A program made the translations under genes and the position numbers. 64,000 nt of DNA from AV40 sp963817335 (GTDB taxonomy: Bacteria; Verrucomicrobiota; Verrucomicrobiia; Chthoniobacterales; UBA10450). Below are positions 31,621 to 39,067 of this stretch, piece by piece. Location: the NCBI GenBank assembly GCA_963817335.1, contig CAWFNX010000001.1:930001-994000 (forward strand). Reading direction: 5' to 3'. The notes below the pieces were generated by a model that saw only the letters and a program-made list of their open reading frames with translations, made no database searches and was not told the DNA's origin. Positions within the stretch are counted from its first letter, which is position 1, and each line of letters begins with the position of its first letter.

Positions 31621-33078
31621 CTATTTTGCGATGCAGACGTTTTTTGCCTCGGTAAAAAAGTGTAGCGCCTCAGTTCCGCCTTCGCGGCCGACGCCGCTGG
31701 CTTTCATGCCGCCGAACGGAACCCGGAGATCGCGGACGAGCCAGCAGTTTACCCAAACTGTGCCGGTGTGAATTTGTTCGGCGACGCGATGGGCGCGGCT
31801 CAAGTTTTGGGTCCAGACGCTTGATGACAGGCCGTAATCGACATCGTTGGCGTAGCGGATTACTTCGTCTTCGGTCTCGAACGGCGTGATGGTGACGACC
31901 GGGCCGAAAATTTCTTCGCGATTGGTCCGGCAACCGACGGGAAGATCGACAATCACCGTGGGCGGAAAGAAGTAACCTTCGCGGGTTCGCTCGTTAGGCG
32001 CGTTCGGAGCTTTTCCGCCGAGCGCGATCTTGCCGCCTTCTTTCTGGGCAAGGTCGACATAGAACTTTACTTTATCGAGCTGCGCCTTGTTCACGATCGC
32101 GCCTTGCTCGGTTTTTTCTTCAAGCGGATCGCCCTGTTTCAACTGCGACGTCTTTTCGATGAAGCGATCGACGAATTGTTTATAAATCGGTTTCTCGACG
32201 AACACGCGCGAACCGCACAAACAGACCTGTCCCTGGTTTGCGAAGGACGAGCGAACGCTGCCGGCAATTGCGGCGTCGAGATCGGCGTCGGCGAAAATGA
32301 TGTTTGGATTTTTACCACCGAGCTCGAGCGAGACTTTCTTGAATAACGGCGCGCATGCTTCGGCGACCTTTTTGCCCGTCACCGTTCCGCCGGTGAAAGA
32401 AATCGTAGTAATTTTAGGATGCGCGGTGATCGCAGCCCCGACATTCGGTCCAGTCCCGTGAACCACATTGAGCACCCCGTTCGGCAAACCGGCTTCCTGG
32501 CAAACTTCGCAAAGCAAAAACGCAGTCATCGGCGTGAGTTCGCTCGGTTTGGCGATCGCAGTATTGCCGACCGCAATCGCGGGCGCGATTTTCCAGCTCA
32601 ATAAATAAAGCGGCAGATTCCACGGTGAGATCAGTCCTGCGATCCCCCGCGGCTGGCGCAGCGTGTAATTGAACGCAACGCCGTCGGTCATGTGCGCTTC
32701 GTTTTCGGTGTGGAGGATTGCAGTCGCGAAAAATCGAAAATTCGAAACCGCACGCGGAATATCGAGAGTACGTGCGAGCGTGATCGGTTTCCCGGTGTCG
32801 ATCGATTCCGCGCGCGAGAATTTTTCCAGATCGCGCTCGATCAATTCAGCGATTCGCAAAAGGATCTGCGATCGTTCGGCGGCTGGTTTCTTCGACCAAT
32901 CAACGAATGCTTTTTCCGCGGCGGCGACGGCGAGATCGACGTCCTCTGGTCCGCTGTCTGCGACTTGCGAGTACGGCTTGCCGGTCGCGGGTTCGATGTT
33001 GTTGAGAAAACGTCCGCTGACCGGCTCAACAAACTTGCCGTTAATAAAATTTTGGATTTGAGGGAAGTCTTTCTGCAT
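31621..33078 (-). CDS. nbaE: Aldehyde dehydrogenase, probable 2-aminomuconate semialdehyde dehydrogenase
   Basis: A 485-residue NAD-dependent aldehyde dehydrogenase. The nucleophile is C286 in FANQGQVCLCGSRVFVE, the general base glutamate is in SLELGGKNPNIIF, and the NAD loop is SFTGGTVTGKKVA. The pattern SPWNLPLYLLSWKIAPAI and the C-terminal CWLVRDLRVPFGGMKASGVG are those of the 2-hydroxy/2-aminomuconate semialdehyde dehydrogenase branch (ALDH8A1-like). This enzyme would oxidise the ACMSD product to 2-aminomuconate, feeding the RidA-like deaminase at 27.1 kb. The family is certain and the substrate is inferred from signature and neighbours. Confidence 0.88.
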   Translation of the reverse strand: MQKDFPQIQNFINGKFVEPVSGRFLNNIEPATGKPYSQVADSGPEDVDLAVAAAEKAFVDWSKKPAAERSQILLRIAELIERDLEKFSRAESIDTGKPITLARTLDIPRAVSNFRFFATAILHTENEAHMTDGVAFNYTLRQPRGIAGLISPWNLPLYLLSWKIAPAIAVGNTAIAKPSELTPMTAFLLCEVCQEAGLPNGVLNVVHGTGPNVGAAITAHPKITTISFTGGTVTGKKVAEACAPLFKKVSLELGGKNPNIIFADADLDAAIAGSVRSSFANQGQVCLCGSRVFVEKPIYKQFVDRFIEKTSQLKQGDPLEEKTEQGAIVNKAQLDKVKFYVDLAQKEGGKIALGGKAPNAPNERTREGYFFPPTVIVDLPVGCRTNREEIFGPVVTITPFETEDEVIRYANDVDYGLSSSVWTQNLSRAHRVAEQIHTGTVWVNCWLVRDLRVPFGGMKASGVGREGGTEALHFFTEAKNVCIAK

Positions 33079-33201
33079 CGAATCAACGAAACGTTCGACG
33101 TTTGGCCGTTAAGATTCAACAGAGATTGCAGCCGAGGACGGCTGCCACCACAGAAGAGTATTGCGCTTGTATTGGAGGGCGTTCTGCCTTGTAGTTGTGC
33201 A

Positions 33202-33495
33202 ATGAGAAATATGAAACGCGCATTGGGTCTTGCTGCAGTGATCGGTCTTGTGCTGACCACCGTCGCACTGTCTGCCGATCAGAAATTTCGTGCCGATGGC
33301 ACTATTCAACGACTGAGCGCCGACAGGCTACTAGTGCGTACGTCTGCTCAGGACATTGAAATTACCCGTGACGCGAAAACCAAAGTAACCGGCGACCTGC
33401 GGAGGGGAGCGGCGGTAACAGTGTTTTACAGCAAAGTAGCAGGGATGCCCTATGCCACCGAAATCGTCATGGGTGGCGCCCCGAAACCGAAATAG
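33202..33495 (+). CDS. Small exported protein of unknown function
   Basis: A 97-residue protein with a signal peptide (ALGLAAVIGLVLTTVALSA) and a short beta-rich mature part (FRADGTIQRLSADRLLVRTS, VTVFYSKVAGMPYATEIVM) that looks like an OB-type or DUF5666-like barrel. ATG 33202 is the preferred start, with ATG 33211 as an alternative. It is divergent from the aldehyde dehydrogenase gene. Confidence 0.7.
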   Translation: MRNMKRALGLAAVIGLVLTTVALSADQKFRADGTIQRLSADRLLVRTSAQDIEITRDAKTKVTGDLRRGAAVTVFYSKVAGMPYATEIVMGGAPKPK

Positions 33496-33499
33496 GCAT

Positions 33500-33565
33500 T
33501 GTAGAGGCGCTTGTGCCAAGCGCCTGTTTAATTAGTTCGGTGCTTGAGACAAGCACCGCTACAAC
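33500..33565. repeat. Double-hairpin repeat (TGTAGAGGCGC...CGCTACAA)
   Basis: Hairpins GGCGCTTGTGCCAAGCGCC and GGTGCTTGAGACAAGCACC are framed by TTGTAG and GCTACAA, with a 14-base spacer. It follows the small exported protein gene. Confidence 0.85.
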
Positions 33566-33635
33566 GCACTCGAGTTTAAGCGGACGCGGCCTCGGTTGAG
33601 TTCACGACAAGGGCGCCGGCGGGCGCGGCCCCAGG

Positions 33636-34133
33636 CTAGTTGTAGCCGTCGTAAATTTTCGGTTTCGCAGTTTGGATGTGTCGATCAATTAGCGCGCAGA
33701 ATTCGTCTGTGTGCCAGTGTTTCCGGGTGGCCCACCAGGTTTGGAATCCCGGATACGCCACGGTGTCGGCGATAGTGCGCTCATATCCGCGCCAAAGTCG
33801 GTCATCGAGTGTTCCATCTAAGACGCTGAGATAAAGACTATCGGCAAAACGCAAGAATCGGCCCAAGTGCGCGCTGAACCTGAGTTTTGATTCGCTATCG
33901 AGGTCATCAAACCTCCGCAAGCCCCGCAGCCAAATCCCGGGCATTTCCGAATGCTCGACCAGCGTTTTGTTCAAATCGCTCCAGTGCGTGGTCAAAACAT
34001 TCATCGCTGCGCGCCGGCTTTCCTTGTTTTGATTACGGATTTGGGCGGCGAGATAAATGAGCGAAAAAATCACACCGAGCGCGCCGAGCGTCTGCGCGAC
34101 CGCGTCGATCATCTCCCAGTTCAGGCCGGCCAT
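33636..34133 (-). CDS. Membrane-anchored protein of unknown function
   Basis: A 165-residue protein with one N-terminal membrane span (LGALGVIFSLIYLAAQI) followed by a soluble helical region rich in charged and aromatic residues (IWLRGLRRFDDLDSESKLRF, GFQTWWATRKHWHTDEFC). This layout recurs in an uncharacterised group of bacterial proteins. I do not recognise an activity. It lies downstream of the cyclase gene on the same strand. Confidence 0.75.
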   Translation of the reverse strand: MAGLNWEMIDAVAQTLGALGVIFSLIYLAAQIRNQNKESRRAAMNVLTTHWSDLNKTLVEHSEMPGIWLRGLRRFDDLDSESKLRFSAHLGRFLRFADSLYLSVLDGTLDDRLWRGYERTIADTVAYPGFQTWWATRKHWHTDEFCALIDRHIQTAKPKIYDGYN

Positions 34134-34163
34134 GTTAGTGACCGTAAGAATTTGCCGGCGATT

Positions 34164-35012
34164 TCAAGCCGACGCTTCGCTCGCCCAGACGACGGCGTGG
34201 GCCCGGACTGGCTGATCGAACCCTTTTAGCGTGATTTTGCCGAGATCTTCGAAGGCGAGAATCTTTCCGGCGCACAATTCCGCGACTACATTGGAGACGA
34301 GAATCTGTTCGGCTTCCGCGTGCGAACAAAGACGCGCGGCGAGCTGGACCGTAACTCCGAACAGATCGTTGTGACGCTCCACTGGTTCCCCTGCGGCAAT
34401 CCCGACGCGGATGCGAATCGGTCGATCGGCATTTTCTCGAACATGCTTCGTGATTTCACTTTGGACGCGAGTAGCGCACTTTACGGCACTCGCAGCGGAG
34501 ACGAATGAGGCCATGATTCCGTCGCCGAGATGTTTTACTTCGCGTCCGCCCAAATCCTTGATCGCATTACGCACAATTGAATCGTGAAGCTCGACCACCT
34601 CCATCGCGGCCTCGTCGCCTACCTGATGCGTCATGGCAGTCGATTCAACAATGTCAGTGAACAAAATTGTTCGAATTCCAGGATCACGATCGTCTTCCGC
34701 GCCACCGGGCATGAGGACAGCTCCGGCAGTATTCCATTCGGTGCCGCCCATGAACAAGTCCGCCACATCGGGTTCAACTTGGATGAGTCGATCAGGCAGG
34801 AGTCCATGCGCCTTGCGGTGAACCTCGACCGCGGCCTCGGCGTTCGGCGCGTGACAAAGGCAGAAAACCTTACCTTCCTTCTCGTTCACCCAATACTTGT
34901 GATAATGGACCCCGTACTTGTCCTGGACTTCGACATCCTTTGCGTGCGCGTTGGCTACGTCCTCGGCAGAAACGCCGCCTGGAATCTCGTGGATATCCAT
35001 GTAGGTCGGCAT
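34164..35012 (-). CDS. DUF4242 - class III nucleotide cyclase fusion
   Basis: A 282-residue two-domain protein. Residues about 1-85 are a DUF4242 domain (YMDIHEIPGGVSAEDVANAH, YWVNEKEGKVFCLCHAPNAE), a small domain of the nickel-binding SCO4226 type. Residues about 110-275 are a class III adenylate/guanylate cyclase domain: first metal aspartate in TILFTDIVESTAMTHQVGD, second in VKHLGDGIMASF, and RIRVGIAAGEPVE. The key acidic and arginine residues are present, so it may be active. The fusion suggests cyclic nucleotide synthesis controlled by metal or small-molecule binding, which is inference. It has no membrane span. Confidence 0.88.
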   Translation of the reverse strand: MPTYMDIHEIPGGVSAEDVANAHAKDVEVQDKYGVHYHKYWVNEKEGKVFCLCHAPNAEAAVEVHRKAHGLLPDRLIQVEPDVADLFMGGTEWNTAGAVLMPGGAEDDRDPGIRTILFTDIVESTAMTHQVGDEAAMEVVELHDSIVRNAIKDLGGREVKHLGDGIMASFVSAASAVKCATRVQSEITKHVRENADRPIRIRVGIAAGEPVERHNDLFGVTVQLAARLCSHAEAEQILVSNVVAELCAGKILAFEDLGKITLKGFDQPVRAHAVVWASEASA

Positions 35013-35049
35013 AGCAATCTTTTAGGACAGATTTCGTGGCTAGGCAAAT

Positions 35050-35562
35050 TTAGTCAGGCGCCGCCCGATGCGAGATCTCGATCTTTGGCGGATGTGACAG
35101 CGTTTGGTAAACGACACAATAACGCTCGGTAAGTTTCAAGAGCGTGGCGATTTGTTCTTCCGTCGCATCGGTGTCGAGATCGAAACGCAATCGAATGTTT
35201 TGGAAACCGACCGGTGCTTCTTTCGAAACGGCGAGCGTTCCGCGAAAATCGAGATCGCCCTCGGCGTAAACGGTCGCGTCGCGTAACGGAATTTCGAGCG
35301 CGGTTGCGACTGCGCGCAAGGTAACGCCGGCGCAGGCGACCAGCGATTCGAGCAACATATCGCCCGAGCAAACGCTCGATCCGCTTCCGCCGGTCGCAGG
35401 ATGCAATCCCGCTTCGACGAGCGCTTTCCCAGTCGCAACGTTGCAGGTCACGCCTTCGCCGATTTTGCCTTCGGCCCGGAGCGTAATCATCGCCGACTTT
35501 GGTTCGTTGCGATACTGTTCCTTGATCGGTGCCTGCAACGATTTCAATTCGGCGGCGTTCAT
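35050..35562 (-). CDS. OsmC family peroxidase-like protein
   Basis: A 170-residue OsmC/Ohr-type protein, a fold that reduces organic hydroperoxides with paired cysteines. The segment CSGDMLLESLVACAGVTLRA contains the helix cysteine; a partner cysteine may be the one in EGVTCNVATG or RYCVVYQ. ATG 35562 was chosen as start because the longer frame overlaps the upstream oxidase gene. Its start is 3 bases after the oxidase stop, so both are in one operon. Confidence 0.88.
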   Translation of the reverse strand: MNAAELKSLQAPIKEQYRNEPKSAMITLRAEGKIGEGVTCNVATGKALVEAGLHPATGGSGSSVCSGDMLLESLVACAGVTLRAVATALEIPLRDATVYAEGDLDFRGTLAVSKEAPVGFQNIRLRFDLDTDATEEQIATLLKLTERYCVVYQTLSHPPKIEISHRAAPD

Positions 35563-35564
35563 GA

Positions 35565-36968
35565 TCAAGCGGCGCGTTTTGTTCCGGTCGGTTTGATATT
35601 TTGATTCACCCGAAACAGATTCGCCGGATCGTACTTGGCTTTGATCTGCGCCAGCCGCTGATAGTTGTCGCCGTAGGTTGCCTTCACGCGATCTTCGCCT
35701 TCTTCCATCATGAAATTTACATAAGCGCCCCCGGCCGAATAGGGATGCAGCGCGTCGAAATAATCTTTCGTCCACTTGGTTATTTTCTCTTTGTTCGCGG
35801 GATCGGGATCGACGCCAACCATGACCTGGGCCCACTTTGCGTCCCGATAATTCCAGGCGGTTTCCGTCTTGCCGACTTTGGCCGCAGCGCCGGTGATCGG
35901 GTACATATGCATCGTTGAATGCATGGTTGGGAGCGCGTTGGCGAAACGGACATGCTGCGCGATCGCGTCGTCGCTTAGCTCATTCACGAAATCGGCGCGC
36001 CAATACCATTGCAGCCCCGGCGGATAGATTGGATCGAACATGCTATTTAAAGCCGGCTGGGGCAGGGGACCGACGAAATCGAGTGCCGGTTTCTTGAATG
36101 CACGGATCGGTTTGAACATCTCTTCCGCTTTGGCCTGCGGCGCTGTGCAGCACCAAATGATTCCGCACATTTTTTTAAGGTGCAGATTTTCCGGGAACGG
36201 CGGCCCCGGAGGAACGGTCAGAAACGCGAACCATCCGTTCAAATCATCCGGCGCGTTGATGATGAAATCGCGATACCATTTCATCACTTCGGTGGTTTCG
36301 CTCAATTCATAAAGCATCGGCCCAGCGTAAACGGTGTCGATCTTGTGGAGCTTGAAGGTGAACGCCGTCACCACGCCGAAGTTTCCGCCGCCGCCGCGAA
36401 GCGCCCAGAAGAGATCAGAATTCTCGCCAGCGCTCGCCTTGACGAAACGTCCATCAGCCAGCACCACATCGGCGGCTAGAAGATTGTCGATCGTCAGTCC
36501 GCATTTGCGGGTGAGATGACCAACCCCGCCGCCGAGCGTCAGTCCGCCAACGCCGGTCGTGGAAATGATTCCGGTCGGCACCGCCATTCCAAACGCGTGG
36601 GTTGCATGATCGACATCGCCCCACGTGCAGCCGCCGCCAACCGTCACCGTTGCAACGGCCGGATCGACCCGGGTGTATTTGATCGGCGCGAGATCGATTA
36701 TCAACGCATCATCGGCAATTCCGAGACCACCGGCGTTATGTCCGCCGCCGCGAACTGCCAACAGCACTTGATTCTCGCGCGCGAAATTCACGCACGCGAT
36801 CACGTCCGCGACATCGACGCAGCGAGCGATTAAGCCCGGCTTTTTGTCGATCATCGCGTTGTAAACTTTGCGCGCGTCGCCGTAGTCGGGGTCGTTTGGC
36901 CCGATAATGCGTCCGCGCAGTTTTGTTTTCAGTTCGCCGACCAGGTTTTCGTTGAGTGGCTTGCTCAT
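35565..36968 (-). CDS. FAD-linked oxidase of the berberine-bridge-enzyme type
   Basis: A 467-residue flavin oxidoreductase with the PCMH/FAD_binding_4 domain (ADVIACVNFARENQVLLAVR, then GGGHNAGGLGIADDALIIDL, where the histidine is the usual covalent FAD site) and the C-terminal BBE segment ending YDPANLFRVNQNI. Substrates in the family are sugars, alkaloids and other small molecules, so the specific reaction is unknown. ATG 36968 was chosen as the start. It precedes the OsmC gene by 2 bases; a peroxide-reducing partner beside a hydrogen-peroxide-forming oxidase would make sense. Confidence 0.9.
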   Translation of the reverse strand: MSKPLNENLVGELKTKLRGRIIGPNDPDYGDARKVYNAMIDKKPGLIARCVDVADVIACVNFARENQVLLAVRGGGHNAGGLGIADDALIIDLAPIKYTRVDPAVATVTVGGGCTWGDVDHATHAFGMAVPTGIISTTGVGGLTLGGGVGHLTRKCGLTIDNLLAADVVLADGRFVKASAGENSDLFWALRGGGGNFGVVTAFTFKLHKIDTVYAGPMLYELSETTEVMKWYRDFIINAPDDLNGWFAFLTVPPGPPFPENLHLKKMCGIIWCCTAPQAKAEEMFKPIRAFKKPALDFVGPLPQPALNSMFDPIYPPGLQWYWRADFVNELSDDAIAQHVRFANALPTMHSTMHMYPITGAAAKVGKTETAWNYRDAKWAQVMVGVDPDPANKEKITKWTKDYFDALHPYSAGGAYVNFMMEEGEDRVKATYGDNYQRLAQIKAKYDPANLFRVNQNIKPTGTKRAA

Positions 36969-37012
36969 AAGTAAGTGACGAATGTAGTAGAAAGAGTTAT
37001 CATCAGTCAGAT

Positions 37013-37237
37013 ATGAAACAGCTTCAACTGGTTGCATTGATTGCCGGCGCGGCCTGCCTGATCGGTTGTGAGACGACGAGTCAAACCACCGGGATGGGAA
37101 ATCAGGAGCAAAAGCGAATCGCCCAAATTCAGCGTCAACAGCAGGAAGCTGCGCAATATGACGAGTCAGAGGTGAATCTCTGGAATGCGCAAGTAGACGT
37201 GTTGGATCGCGGCACCAACCCGGCGATTAAGTTTTAG
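37013..37237 (+). CDS. Small lipoprotein
   Basis: A 74-residue predicted lipoprotein with signal LQLVALIAGAACLIGCETTS and a lipobox cysteine. The mature part is a charged, glutamine-rich helix (NQEQKRIAQIQRQQQEAAQY). It diverges from the flavin oxidase gene, with 44 bases between the starts. Unknown function. Confidence 0.7.
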   Translation: MKQLQLVALIAGAACLIGCETTSQTTGMGNQEQKRIAQIQRQQQEAAQYDESEVNLWNAQVDVLDRGTNPAIKF

Positions 37238-37380
37238 CTCCGGCCAATCGACTTTAGGTGGATCGCAATCTCCGAGCGCGATGTTCGTCGCCCCGGTCCG
37301 GTCGTAAGCGAGCTGCCGCCCCTGGCCGGTTAGGCATTTTCTGCCTTCTCAATCCACTCGCGGCTTATTAGGCTTCGATC

Positions 37381-38121
37381 ATGAAGATCAAATATCTCGG
37401 TTTGCTAGTGGCGCTTGGCTTCGCTGCCGCTTGCGTGGTGAATGCTCAATCGCCGTCTCCCTCGCCGGCGGAGTCGCCGGCTAAACATAAATCACATAAG
37501 AAAGCGAAAGCGGAGGCCAGTCCGGCCGCTTCGCCGGAAGCGAGCGCGTCGGCAGGAGCCGAAGCATCGGCGTCGCCGGCCAAGAAGTCGCGCAAGAAAA
37601 AAGAAGCGGCTGCGACCGAAGCCTCTCCAGCGGCCAGTGCTTCACCAGCGGCGGAGGGTTCTGCGTCACCGGCCAAGAAGACCCGAAAGAAAGCCGCGAA
37701 GGCTGAAGCTTCTCCGGCTGCGAGCGCGGCTCCAATGGCAACCACCGCGCCAACGAATCCACCGTTGACCGAGCCGGCCGCCAAAACCACTCGAAAAAAG
37801 GCGGCGATGACTACTGCTGCTACTGCCGCTTCACCAACAGCGGCACCTCAGACTTCGGCTTCGCCGGCGCACAAAACGTTGGCTGATTTATTTAAACCAA
37901 AGAGTTCTCCAAGTCCGGCAGCAGCAGCTGCGAAGACCGAAACCGTCGCCAAAGCCGCGCCTGTTCCAGGCGGTGGTCCCGGCATGGTTTGGGTGAACAC
38001 CGAGAGCAAGATTTATCACAAAGAGAGCTCGCGGTTTTACGGCCGAACGAAAAAGGGCCAATACATGACTGAGGCTGACGCTATGAAAGCAGGCTACAGG
38101 GCTGCCAAGGGGAAAGACTAG
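37381..38121 (+). CDS. Exported alanine/lysine-rich repeat protein
   Basis: A 246-residue protein with a signal peptide (LGLLVALGFAAACVVNAQSP) and a long low-complexity middle (about residues 25-190) of repeated SPAAS and KKxRKKA units, resembling histone-H1-like tails. The C-terminal 45 residues form a conserved-looking module: GMVWVNTESKIYHKESSRFY, then GRTKKGQYMTEADAMKAGY. It is probably a periplasmic or surface protein. Function unknown. An intrinsic terminator follows at 38155. Confidence 0.75.
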   Translation: MKIKYLGLLVALGFAAACVVNAQSPSPSPAESPAKHKSHKKAKAEASPAASPEASASAGAEASASPAKKSRKKKEAAATEASPAASASPAAEGSASPAKKTRKKAAKAEASPAASAAPMATTAPTNPPLTEPAAKTTRKKAAMTTAATAASPTAAPQTSASPAHKTLADLFKPKSSPSPAAAAAKTETVAKAAPVPGGGPGMVWVNTESKIYHKESSRFYGRTKKGQYMTEADAMKAGYRAAKGKD

Positions 38122-38154
38122 GGCCCGTCCTCAGGAACTTCACGAATCGGAAAG

Positions 38155-38192
38155 CGGCGATGGGCCAAACCTCATCGCCGTTTTCTTTTTTT
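38155..38192 (+). terminator. Intrinsic terminator
   Basis: A perfect 8-base-pair stem, CGGCGATG (38155-38162) and CATCGCCG (38173-38180), is followed immediately by TTTTCTTTTTTT. It lies 33 bases after the stop of the alanine/lysine-rich gene. Confidence 0.85.
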
Positions 38193-38207
38193 GTAATCTG
38201 GACCGGC

Positions 38208-38447
38208 TCAGCCTTTTCCGCCGCCGCCGAACAAGCCGCCGAGCCCACCTTTCAGGATTTCGCCAGCCTCCGAAGCCAAGGTGTTCATTCCGCCGCTCAT
38301 TCCACCGGCAAGGAACGCGTCCACACGACTGGCGATTGGCGCCGGCAATTTGCTCTTAATCTCATTCACGATTACTTCGACGGCTTTCCGCGCGTCTTCC
38401 TGACTGATTCCGGTTTTCTGCACAACTAGGTTAACTAGTTCGTCCAT
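38208..38447 (-). CDS. Small DUF2267-like helical protein
   Basis: A 79-residue protein from ATG 38447: MDELVNLVVQKTGISQEDAR, KAVEVIVNEIKSKLPAPIAS and a glycine-rich tail (LGGLFGGGGKG). It resembles small DUF2267/DUF2780-type helical proteins. Unknown function. The open frame extends upstream through a TTGAGAGTTGATGG-type repeat and is not likely to be coding there. Confidence 0.75.
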   Translation of the reverse strand: MDELVNLVVQKTGISQEDARKAVEVIVNEIKSKLPAPIASRVDAFLAGGMSGGMNTLASEAGEILKGGLGGLFGGGGKG

Positions 38448-38780
38448 AGCTTTGAGTTTGGGAAAGCATAGGTTTGTAGCTCGCTCGGTCGCAAGATGAA
38501 TCGAAAGAGTTGAGAGTTGATGGAACGCACCGCTCGCCACGGCGAGTCTTCGACAAGCGTGCTTTAGTTGAGAGTTGTTGAAGCCTGCGGAGCTCGTCAC
38601 TTGTCACCGGTCACTTCTCAAGTCAGCTTTTCCGCTTGCAGTCATTCTCAACCTCTTTCTCGTCACTCGTCACTGATCACTCATCACTGGGTGACAGGGA
38701 ATCGGTGAGGGAGGGATTGCGCTCCTGCGCCATCCGATCTTGAGGCCTTACTTATGATTTCCCTCGCCTCGCCTTAGGCT
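38448..38780. repeat. Gene-free gap with word repeats and a tRNA-end duplicate
   Basis: This gap has no gene. It contains AGAGTTGAGAGTTGATGG near 38507, GTCACTTGTCACCGGTCACT near 38595 and GTCACTCGTCACTGATCACT near 38661. At 38702-38718 the 17 bases TCGGTGAGGGAGGGATT repeat exactly the 3' end of the adjacent tRNA-Ser gene (38780-38796). Confidence 0.7.
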
Positions 38781-38868
38781 CGGTGAGGGAGGGATTCGAA
38801 CCCTCGGTACCCTTTTGGGGTACGGCGCTTTAGCAAAGCGCTGCTTTCAACCACTCAGCCACCTCACC
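38781..38868 (-). tRNA. tRNA-Ser (GCT)
   Basis: On the minus strand the gene starts GGTGAGGTGGCTGAGTGGTT and closes with CCTCACC plus discriminator G. The anticodon arm GCGCTTTGCTAAAGCGC gives anticodon GCT, the long variable arm GTACCCCAAAAGGGTAC is typical of serine tRNA, and the T arm has GGTTCGAATCC. No CCA is encoded. Length is 88 bases. Part of the 3' end is duplicated at 38702-38718. Confidence 0.96.
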
Positions 38869-38879
38869 AAAATGGATTT

Positions 38880-38929
38880 GTAGCCACGGCCCTGTGGGCC
38901 GTTGACGCGCCATAGGCGCGTGGCTACAG
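38880..38929. repeat. Double-hairpin repeat (GTAGCCACGGCC...GGCTAC)
   Basis: Hairpins ACGGCCCTGTGGGCCGT and ACGCGCCATAGGCGCGT are framed by TGTAGCC and GGCTACA. It lies just upstream of the tRNA-Ser gene on the minus strand. Confidence 0.85.
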
Positions 38930-38992
38930 ATGCGCGAAGAATATGGCGGAGAATTGCCGATTGCCAACACCGACATCCGTCGCGATGGAATC

Positions 38993-39056
38993 CTGTAGGG
39001 GAAGCTGTTAGCTTCCCGATCTTAAACAAGCGAGACGCTGACAGCGTCTCCTACAG
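38993..39056. repeat. Double-hairpin repeat (CTGTAGGGGAAGC...CTCCTACAG)
   Basis: Hairpins GGAAGCTGTTAGCTTCC and GAGACGCTGACAGCGTCTC, separated by 15 bases, are framed by CTGTAGG and CCTACAG. It ends 11 bases before the moeA start. Confidence 0.85.
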
Positions 39057-39067
39057 ACAAGCAAAAG

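Noticed and set aside
32692..33201. Upstream part of the open frame that ends in the small exported protein
   Set aside because: It is antisense to the aldehyde dehydrogenase; only the part from ATG 33202 has a signal peptide and is likely real.
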